Source of the DNA: Candidatus Hydrogenedentota bacterium
Lineage (GTDB): Bacteria; Hydrogenedentota; Hydrogenedentia; Hydrogenedentales; SCBR16-9
DNA length: 6,791 nt
Direction of reading: 5' to 3'
NCBI GenBank assembly: GCA_007116095.1
Contig: SKJD01000307.1
Span: 1-6,791 of the forward strand
The translations under genes were made by a program, and so were the position numbers. The notes beneath the pieces were generated by a model. It did not search any database. It was not told where the DNA came from and saw nothing but the letters and a program-made list of their open reading frames with translations. This document shows positions 1 through 4,110 of this stretch, in pieces (the stretch's first letter is position 1; each line of letters opens with the position of its first letter).

Positions 1-62
1 AACAAAACAGCCTGGGGCTGTGTCGGTGGGCGCTATCGCACACAAACGCTTACCCCAGGCTG
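1..62 (-). terminator. Intrinsic terminator of the first pseudopilin gene
   Basis: Positions 8-17 (CAGCCTGGGG) and 53-62 (CCCCAGGCTG) form a perfect 10-bp inverted repeat. Read on the minus strand, the second arm is followed directly by TTTTGTT (7 down to 1), and the structure begins 10 nt after the TAA stop at 73-75. The loop is long (35 nt) but holds an inner 5-bp stem (19-23 with 40-44). Position, stem and U-tract all fit a Rho-independent terminator for the pseudopilin-like gene ending at 73. Confidence 0.85.
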
Positions 63-72
63 GGATTGCTAC

Positions 73-1077
73 TTACATGCGGCCGAAGACGGCGTGTGTC
101 GGGGAGACCGGGAAGTCCGTGTTCGGATAACGGATGAATTCCACGTGGCCGTCCATGTACAGCACATTGTTACCGCCGGGCAGGTGGTTGAAGCGGACAT
201 TCCGCCGATCGTCGCCACGGCCAAAGTAGATGCGGTCCCACATGACCGGGATATTGCTTTGTGCCGCTGCGTTGGCGCCGGGATTGTTGATGTCGGTGAT
301 GAGGAAACGCTCGACGCCGTCGCGGATACGGTACAGCGTGTTCGAGCCGCCCGTACCCTGCGCGACGATCGGCCGGTCGATGGTGGCGCCGTTGTTCAGC
401 AATCGCGCCTCGATGCTGTTCGTGATCGCCGCGGCGTCAGCGATGTTGAAGGGGTTGTAGTCGCTGTCCAGCGCCTGGAAGGCACGGCCACGCAAGGGAT
501 CCGAGGCATTCGCGGCAAATTGCTGTCCGTCCAGTGCGGTGACCAGGTAGGCGCGGATGGTCTGGTTTAGGGTCGCCCAGGCGCCATCGCTATCCACCAC
601 ATAGCCGTAGTAGTAATAATGTGTCTCTTCCGCATTGCCGATCTTCGCCGGATCCAGGCGTCCAAAGCTCGGGTCCGACTCACAGGCCGTCTGGAGCCAG
701 CGACCGTTCGGCTCCTCCCAGTTTTGCGACATTTCGCCGGCATCCACACCCGACGGGCAAACAGTCAGGTTCAGGTCGCTCAGGTAGTCTGGATAAATAG
801 ACGGCATCCAGACAAAGCCCCGGGGGCGGCCCACACGTCGCTGACAACTGGCGTCCCGGGCGTAGTCCTGGTTAAGGATACGCGGGAACTTTCCGCCCCG
901 GTCTTCATTCGAGTACATCTTGAAGACCAGGCCCCACTGTTTAAGGTTGTTCGCACATGAAGCGCGCCGCGCCGCCTCCCGGGCCCGCGCCAACGCCGGC
1001 AGCAGAATCGCCGCCAGGATGCCGATGATGGCAATCACCACCAGCAATTCAATCAGGGTAAATCCATTGCGTTTCAC
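73..1077 (-). CDS. Prepilin-type N-terminal domain protein (DUF1559-like pseudopilin), paralogue 1
   Basis: A 334-aa secreted, membrane-anchored pseudopilin-like protein. Residues 1-5 are a short basic leader ending in Gly5. A prepilin peptidase (PilD type) would cut before Phe6, and Glu10 is the conserved +5 glutamate. The hydrophobic helix at about 8-30 anchors or assembles the protein, as in type IV pilins and type II secretion pseudopilins. After the helix come the shared segment REAARRASC (Cys41), a CPSG motif (Cys107), [12 protein letters not shown] (256-267), and a C-terminal H298...D309-G310-H motif of the 'H-X9-DG' class. The start is GTG at 1077: AAGGAG (1091-1086) lies 8 nt upstream, and translation from GTG gives the usual very short leader. 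These proteins occur in large families in Planctomycetota and related phyla; their substrates and functions are mostly unknown, so no role is assigned. Its leader RNA is unusual and the gene ends in a strong terminator. Confidence 0.9.
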   Translation of the reverse strand: MKRNGFTLIELLVVIAIIGILAAILLPALARAREAARRASCANNLKQWGLVFKMYSNEDRGGKFPRILNQDYARDASCQRRVGRPRGFVWMPSIYPDYLSDLNLTVCPSGVDAGEMSQNWEEPNGRWLQTACESDPSFGRLDPAKIGNAEETHYYYYGYVVDSDGAWATLNQTIRAYLVTALDGQQFAANASDPLRGRAFQALDSDYNPFNIADAAAITNSIEARLLNNGATIDRPIVAQGTGGSNTLYRIRDGVERFLITDINNPGANAAAQSNIPVMWDRIYFGRGDDRRNVRFNHLPGGNNVLYMDGHVEFIRYPNTDFPVSPTHAVFGRM

Positions 1078-1164
1078 TATGCCTACTCCTTCTGCGTTCC
1101 ATTGGTTTTGCAGTATCTTTATTGACTTAGCAACTCCACACTGGTGAAGTTGACAGGCATAGTG
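1075..1164 (-). promoter_or_regulatory. Structured 5' leader that can sequester the GTG start
   Basis: In the mRNA sense (minus strand), CACTATGCCT (1164-1155) is perfectly complementary to AGGCATAGTG (1084-1075). The second arm contains the GTG start codon of the pseudopilin gene. The 70 nt in between hold a second hairpin: nine pairs, one of them G-U, between 1152-1144 and 1139-1131 with a 4-nt loop. They also hold the Shine-Dalgarno AAGGAG (1091-1086), immediately inside the closing stem. The pairing is seen in the sequence. That it controls translation is inference, and it requires a transcription start upstream of 1164, which I could not locate with confidence. Confidence 0.45.
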
Positions 1165-1260
1165 TAGGCGGTGAATATTCGCATTTAATTAGGTGCGGGT
1201 GAATAATTCGTGGCGGGGTGAAGGCGGGTAGTGGCGCAAAAGAGGGGCGGACAGTGTAAA

Positions 1261-1323
1261 CGGTGTGGACGAAGTAGCATAGTCCGACACCGAACTACAG
1301 TCCACTTCGTCCACAAGGTCCAC
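1261..1323. repeat. 9-nt-period GTCCAC repeat with 12-bp inverted partner
   Basis: GTCCAC occurs three times with a 9-nt period (1300-1305, 1309-1314, 1318-1323), and its complement GTGGAC lies at 1265-1270. TGTGGACGAAGT (1264-1275) and ACTTCGTCCACA (1304-1315) form a perfect 12-bp inverted repeat with a 28-nt loop. CGGTGT (1261-1266) can alternatively pair with ACACCG (1287-1292). The stretch lies downstream of the small membrane protein gene and upstream of the pseudopilin gene, and carries no gene. It looks like a short minisatellite with an inverted copy; it could equally act as a hairpin at the end of the small gene's transcript. Confidence 0.55.
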
Positions 1324-1328
1324 TTCAG

Positions 1329-1355
1329 AAAACACGATGCAAAAACGCATCGCGT
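1329..1355 (-). terminator. Probable intrinsic terminator of the small membrane protein gene
   Basis: Read on the minus strand, a stem of nine pairs (1355-1347 with 1340-1332, including one G-U) closes a 6-nt T-rich loop and runs into a short U-tract (1332-1329, followed by C). The core is CGATGC/GCATCG. It begins about 33 nt after the stop codon of the 65-aa gene at 1388. The U-tract is short, so the call is moderate; the larger inverted repeat at 1264-1315 lies just beyond it. Confidence 0.5.
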
Positions 1356-1387
1356 CCATACAGTCTATACAATTCCCCCGTTGTAGC

Positions 1388-1585
1388 TTATTGGTTCTGC
1401 GGGGGCATGGGGACCTGGCCCTGCATTTGCGAGTTCATCATCTGCTGCATTTGCTGGTGCATCTGTTGTTCATCCGGGGTCATCTCAATAACGACCTCGT
1501 TGCCGCCCGGCGCAAAAAGTAAACGCACGGCGACGAAGGCAACGATGGCGATGCCCAACAGAATCAGCAGCGTTTTCTTGTCCAT
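1388..1585 (-). CDS. Small single-pass membrane protein with Met/Gln-rich tail
   Basis: A 65-aa protein I do not recognise. Residues 1-4 (MDKK) are a short charged N-terminus, and about 5-25 form one hydrophobic helix without a signal-peptidase site, so a signal anchor with the C-terminus outside is likely. Residues 35-65 are extremely rich in Met (7) and Gln (11). The spacing M42, M46, M49/M50, M54 places Met on one helical face, with His43 and an M-Q-Q-M motif, and the end is proline-rich. ATG at 1585 is chosen over the TTG two codons earlier (1591) because AGAGG (1599-1595) is 9 nt from the ATG but only 3 nt from the TTG. It sits between two pseudopilin paralogues on the same strand, 131 nt after the stop of the upstream one, with its own -10-like box. 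Metal binding by the Met/His tail is conceivable but unproven. Confidence 0.7.
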   Translation of the reverse strand: MDKKTLLILLGIAIVAFVAVRLLFAPGGNEVVIEMTPDEQQMHQQMQQMMNSQMQGQVPMPPQNQ

Positions 1586-1594
1586 ATCCAAATT

Positions 1595-1599
1595 CCTCT
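1595..1599 (-). promoter_or_regulatory. Shine-Dalgarno that decides the start of the small membrane protein
   Basis: On the minus strand AGAGG at 1599-1595 sits within a purine run (GAGAGAGGAA) 9 nt before the ATG at 1585. The in-frame TTG at 1591 is only 3 nt away, too close for normal initiation. Confidence 0.65.
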
Positions 1600-1657
1600 C
1601 TCATAGGGTAAATCGCGGGCGCCGACATCTTGCCGAAGCCCGTGGTGTATTCTCGGT

Positions 1658-1663
1658 ATTATA
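1658..1663 (-). promoter_or_regulatory. Possible -10 box (TATAAT) for the small membrane protein gene
   Basis: A consensus TATAAT reads on the minus strand at 1663-1658, about 70 nt before the ATG at 1585, in the gap after the second pseudopilin gene. No good -35 hexamer is seen at 16-18 nt, and promoter rules for this phylum are uncertain. The small gene could instead be read through from the gene ending at 1717, because I see no terminator in the 1592-1716 gap. Confidence 0.3.
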
Positions 1664-1716
1664 GGACTGCGCTGACTTCGTATGCGCTATTTCCAAATCG
1701 CCAGTCGGAGGCGGGA

Positions 1717-2820
1717 TCAGCCCGCGCCGCCGAAGCGGGAGGTCCACCAGCGCATCTGGCTGTTCAGGTTCTGCACGGTGTTCGGCGGACTCTGTAGCGG
1801 GGGCTTCTCCTGGTAGCGCACAAACTCGACGTGGCCGTCCATGTAGAGGATGTTGCAGCCGCCTGGGATGTGGTTGAAGACCATGGTCCCCGTGGACTCG
1901 CCCCAGTTGTCGGCCTCATGCGACTGGACGCCCCAGGCGTCCCACATTACAAACATGTCGCTTTGGGCCTGGGCCGCGGCCCCCGGATTGTTGATGTCGG
2001 TGATGAAGAAGCGCTCAATGCCTTCCTTCAACAGCGGATAGCTCGAAGGCAGGGGGCTGCCGTCGTCATCCATCCAGCCCCAGGATTGTGGATGGCCCTG
2101 CAACTGCGTCGTGCCCATATCGATCTGGCCGACGTTCTTCCACTTCCAGATGGCGATCCAGTTCGGCGCGCCCACGGCGGCGATGTCGCCCCCACTGTAA
2201 CGCACTTCAAAGTGCGCGGGATCGCCCTCAGGCGCATTCGTCCAACGCCAGGCGCTGCCTTGGTAGCCGAAGACGGTGTCCAGCCACTGCGAGCCGGTGC
2301 GTGTGGCGTAGGGGTTGTAGATGTAGGAATAGGGATGGGACAAGAGGGTGTGCCGGGCGCCATTGGCCACACCGGTCAGGGCCGGATTGCCGTTGTCCGA
2401 GATCGCGTTCACGGCTTCGGTCAGGTTCTGCCCCTGGAGCCCCGGGATATTTGCGTAGCCAGACCACCAGTGCTGGGTGTCAAACTCGCCAGCGCGGTTG
2501 TCCGAGGGGCAGATGGCGATCGCCGGGTCGTTCCAGTAATCCGGGTAGAGCTGAGGGCTGTTCACCCCCTGGAAGAGCAGCATGTGCCCCACGCCCCACT
2601 GCGACTTCGTCGGGAAGCTCCCGCCCCGACTCTCGCCGCTGTACATCTTGAAAATCAGGCCCCACTGCTTCAGGTTGCTTGCGCAGGAAGCGCGTCGGGC
2701 GGCCTCCCGGGCACGGGCCAAAGCCGGTAACAAAATGGCCGCGAGGATGCCGATGATGGCGATCACGACCAACAATTCGATCAGGGTAAAGCCTTTACCC
2801 GATAAGTGCTTACGTCTCAT
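1717..2820 (-). CDS. Prepilin-type N-terminal domain protein (DUF1559-like pseudopilin), paralogue 2
   Basis: A 367-aa paralogue of the protein at 73-1077. The leader is residues 1-10, with cleavage expected between Gly10 and Phe11 and the conserved Glu15 at mature position +5. The hydrophobic helix is about 13-35. It shares with the other copy the block [29 protein letters not shown] (Cys46), a CPS motif (Cys104), [12 protein letters not shown] (269-280), VMWD, and the C-terminal FNHIPGG...DGHVEF block (His317, Asp328). The middle (about 110-265) differs strongly and is rich in Trp, Gly and Asn, suggesting a variable extracellular or surface domain. Start: ATG 2820 with GAGGAG (2835-2830) 9 nt upstream. 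No terminator is visible after its stop, so read-through into the small membrane protein gene is possible. The function of the family is not established; membership in a pilus/secretion-like exported class is secure. Confidence 0.92.
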   Translation of the reverse strand: MRRKHLSGKGFTLIELLVVIAIIGILAAILLPALARAREAARRASCASNLKQWGLIFKMYSGESRGGSFPTKSQWGVGHMLLFQGVNSPQLYPDYWNDPAIAICPSDNRAGEFDTQHWWSGYANIPGLQGQNLTEAVNAISDNGNPALTGVANGARHTLLSHPYSYIYNPYATRTGSQWLDTVFGYQGSAWRWTNAPEGDPAHFEVRYSGGDIAAVGAPNWIAIWKWKNVGQIDMGTTQLQGHPQSWGWMDDDGSPLPSSYPLLKEGIERFFITDINNPGAAAQAQSDMFVMWDAWGVQSHEADNWGESTGTMVFNHIPGGCNILYMDGHVEFVRYQEKPPLQSPPNTVQNLNSQMRWWTSRFGGAG

Positions 2821-2838
2821 GATGCCAAACTCCTCTGA

Positions 2839-2856
2839 GCAGGCCTACGCGCCTGC
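2839..2856 (-). promoter_or_regulatory. Leader hairpin just upstream of the paralogue 2 Shine-Dalgarno
   Basis: GCAGGC (2856-2851 in the mRNA sense) pairs with GCCTGC (2844-2839) around a 6-nt loop, ending 3 nt before the GAGGAG ribosome-binding site at 2835-2830. It could stabilise the 5' end or tune translation. The stem is short, so this is tentative. Confidence 0.35.
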
Positions 2857-2867
2857 CATTGATTAAA

Positions 2868-2896
2868 AATGTAGGTCAAGGTTGCTTTTTTTACAA
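2868..2896 (-). promoter_or_regulatory. Putative sigma70-like promoter of paralogue 2
   Basis: On the minus strand, TTGTAA (2896-2891) and TACATT (2873-2868) are separated by exactly 17 nt, each matching the sigma70 consensus at four of six bases. The spacer contains an A-tract. Transcription would start near 2861, giving a leader of about 40 nt with the hairpin at 2839-2856 and the Shine-Dalgarno. This is a sequence match only. Confidence 0.4.
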
Positions 2897-3167
2897 CTAC
2901 TGCTCCCTGTATCTTTCCTTGCCCGGGTCTCCCCCCTGGGCGCTAACCTCCTGTAGGTTGATGCGCCATGGCGCAATTTTGTCTCAAAACAACAGCATAG
3001 CAGCAAAATGATATTTCACATTCTATACCAAAGTTTTATAAAATTCAATATACGCACCTTGCATAAATTGGTATGTGCTGTAGGAAATGCCGCCACCATG
3101 TTGACTTGGGGCCTGGGCATCGCCTGGCGCGCTCCTGCGATGTGTTGTCCCTGTATCCGGACTGCAC
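2897..3167. other. Intergenic stretch without a recognisable gene
   Basis: No reading frame here shows convincing codon bias or a ribosome-binding site with a start. Visible elements are a 14-bp perfect palindrome (2962-2975) and a 5-bp stem (2945-2949 with 2955-2959) that contains AGGAGGTT on the minus strand, with no start codon at a useful distance. There is also an AT-rich patch at about 2976-3072, unlike the GC-rich surroundings. Confidence 0.5.
2962..2975. repeat. 14-bp perfect palindrome TGCGCCATGGCGCA
   Basis: The 14 bases are their own reverse complement. Such a site could bind a dimeric regulator of the pseudopilin gene, whose putative start of transcription lies about 100 bp away, but nothing else supports this. 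Confidence 0.4.
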
Positions 3168-3204
3168 AAAAAAACACCCCCAGGCGCAGCGGCTCGGGGG
3201 TGTT
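3168..3204 (-). terminator. Strong intrinsic terminator (minus strand)
   Basis: In the minus-strand sense, AACACCCCC (3204-3196) pairs perfectly with GGGGGTGTT (3181-3173) over a 14-nt loop, then runs into a T-tract (3174-3168) followed by GTG. It starts 27 nt after the TAA at 3232-3234, which ends the start-less coding segment upstream. This is one of the clearest terminators in the window and implies that the segment is, or was, the end of a transcribed gene. Confidence 0.9.
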
Positions 3205-3231
3205 GCGTAGGGGCGTTTGCAAGGTTTGGGC

Positions 3232-3420
3232 TTATTCGTTGTCATCCTTGGGTTGGGCGCTCCATTCGGCGACCAGCTCTGGAGTGAGGGTGATTTCCTC
3301 GTGTTCGCCGCCGCGCTCGTGGATGATGTTCCCAAAGACGCCTTCCACGGGGAGGTCGCCGACGCCGTCGCGATAGCTGAAGACATTGCGATCCAGTTCA
3401 TCGCGGAAGATCGCTCCACA
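3232..3420 (-). pseudogene. Start-less coding segment (3' remnant or frameshifted small gene)
   Basis: On the minus strand, the frame ending with TAA at 3234-3232 reads as a plausible acidic protein end of about 60 residues, with segments such as FRDELDRNVFSYRDG, VEGVFGNIIHERGG and LTPELVAEWSAQPKDDNE. From 3408 down, about 70 percent of its codons end in G or C (my count), matching the real genes here, while the other frames look random. The frame is open up to a TAG at 3522-3520 but has no ATG, GTG or TTG before the good region. An ATG at 3421 in another frame stops after seven codons (MWSDLPR), and a +1 shift inside them would join the good frame. It may be a gene with a single-base deletion, or the 3' end of a gene cut by the repeat-rich sequence upstream. 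I do not recognise the family. A strong terminator follows. Confidence 0.5.
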
Positions 3421-3497
3421 TAAGGCCTTGGGGTGTAAGAGTATAATTGGGCTTATTTGATCATCCGCGACCCCTTCATGGTCGATTTTTCTTTGTG

Positions 3498-3583
3498 AAC
3501 CCGGTTCCCGGGGTATCGCCTACGGGCGTTACACGCCCTCTAGTTCAACCCCGGGCTATTCATCCGTAACCCCTGCCGGGGTT
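3498..3583. repeat. Cluster of GC-rich hairpins, candidate dispersed repeat
   Basis: Several perfect short inverted repeats are packed together: GAACC-C-GGTTC (3498-3508), CCCGGGGT/ACCCCGGG (3507-3514 with 3548-3555), GGGCG/CGCCC around a 5-nt loop (3524-3538), and AACCCC-TGCC-GGGGTT (3568-3583). The third is nested inside the second. The layout resembles intergenic palindromic repeat families. On the minus strand a 33-codon ATG frame (3657-3556) runs into the cluster without a Shine-Dalgarno site and is not called as a gene. Only one copy is visible, so repeat status is inference. Confidence 0.5.
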
Positions 3584-3734
3584 GGTCGTTGTGTCGTCTT
3601 GAATTGATAGTCAACCACAACGGTTTTGCCGAACCCCGAGGCTATTTGAAGAGACATGTTGCCACTAAATGAATGCTGTTTGTCCAAAATTCCTGAAAAA
3701 TCGACTTAATCAACAAACCCCTCCGCAGGGATGA

Positions 3735-3779
3735 CGTGGGTGGGAAAGCCCACCCACGCGGGCGAACACAAGGTTCGCC
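3735..3779. repeat. Tandem perfect hairpins, candidate dispersed intergenic repeat
   Basis: CGTGGGTGGG (3735-3744) and CCCACCCACG (3749-3758) form a perfect 10-bp stem with a 4-nt loop. Two bases later GGCGAAC (3761-3767) and GTTCGCC (3773-3779) form a perfect 7-bp stem with loop ACAAG. The second half, read on the minus strand as GGCGAACCTTGTGTTCGCC, resembles a motif I recall as frequent between genes of many environmental bacteria; this is recall, not a search. No U-tract follows on either strand, so a terminator is unlikely. Confidence 0.6.
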
Positions 3780-3939
3780 TCTACGCTTCGTTATGGATTA
3801 ACAAGATCGGTAATATCAGAACTACAACTTATGTATACACCTGTTTCGGGGCCGAGTTCCAGCGGTTAAGGTGATTGCCGCATCTGGGGCTGCATCCCAT
3901 GTCATTTCTTGGTATAAATGAATGTATTTGCGCTGAGAA
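3780..3939. other. Intergenic stretch upstream of the men operon, nothing recognised
   Basis: No frame with convincing codon bias, no RNA gene and no strong inverted repeat was seen. A TATAAAT sequence at 3913-3919 could be a -10 element but lacks a -35 partner. Confidence 0.4.
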
Positions 3940-3945
3940 TATAAT
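3940..3945 (+). promoter_or_regulatory. Possible -10 box (TATAAT) of the menFD operon
   Basis: A consensus TATAAT on the plus strand would place the transcription start near 3952 and give a leader of about 156 nt before the menF GTG. No clear -35 hexamer is present at 16-18 nt, so activator-dependent or non-sigma70 initiation is possible. The whole structured leader lies downstream of this box, which is consistent with the assignment. Confidence 0.35.
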
Positions 3946-3961
3946 TTTCGGGTGAACATTG

Positions 3962-4110
3962 CAGCCCTCCGCCCGGCTGGCTTACAATTTCCCCTGAAAG
4001 CCAAATTGTCTACCTGGCTTTCAATTCCTTAATTTTTCCGGCGTATGCGCCCATTTGGGGCGTATTATGTCGCCGGAAACCAACGAATTTTTCCCTGAAA
4101 GGCCATTGTG
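3962..4110 (+). promoter_or_regulatory. menF leader RNA with mutually exclusive stems and a possible anti-RBS arm
   Basis: TGAAAGCCA (3995-4003) can pair with TGGCTTACA before it (3978-3986, 8 of 9) or perfectly with TGGCTTTCA after it (4015-4023). ACAATTT (3984-3990) can alternatively pair with AAATTGT (4003-4009). The arm 4015-4023 can also pair with TGAAAGGCCA (4096-4105; nine pairs, one bulged G), which covers the menF Shine-Dalgarno. Between them a long hairpin folds: TTTCCGGCG/CGCCGGAAA (4035-4043 with 4071-4079) enclosing an eight-pair stem (4045-4052 with 4058-4065, one G-U), which would bring the distant arms together. A small stem lies at 3962-3966 with 3975-3979. All pairings are read directly. 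A regulatory switch acting on menF translation is inference. It matches no riboswitch class that I recognise. Confidence 0.5.
4097..4102 (+). promoter_or_regulatory. menF Shine-Dalgarno (GAAAGG)
   Basis: GAAAGG ends 5 nt before the GTG at 4108. An in-frame TGA at 4096-4098 overlaps it, so no earlier start is possible in this frame, and this site fixes GTG 4108 as the start. It lies in an imperfect copy (4086-4109) of the upstream leader segment 3986-4009. Confidence 0.6.

Noticed and set aside
1150..1179. TTGACA (1150-1155) with AATATT 18 nt later, a plus-strand promoter-like pair
   Set aside because: No plus-strand gene follows, and TTGACA overlaps the hairpin arm of the minus-strand leader, so it is most likely chance.
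1831..2730. Long open frame (299 codons) on the plus strand, antisense to the second pseudopilin gene
   Set aside because: It mirrors a protein with clear family motifs on the other strand; its own translation is Val/Arg/Ala-rich without motifs, a usual shadow in GC-rich genes.
3217..3423. 68-codon plus-strand ATG frame over the start-less segment
   Set aside because: The minus-strand frame has the G/C-ending codon pattern and a following terminator. The plus-strand translation is Ala/Val-rich, as expected for an antisense shadow, and lacks a good ribosome site.
3735..3779. Terminator for a transcript entering the men region
   Set aside because: The stems are strong but neither strand has a U-tract after them, so a repeat element is the better reading.
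3952..4032. 26-codon GTG frame in the menF leader, a possible leader peptide
   Set aside because: It has no Shine-Dalgarno and no run of codons for an amino acid linked to the pathway. Its start at the predicted transcription start could mean leaderless translation, but the evidence is too thin.
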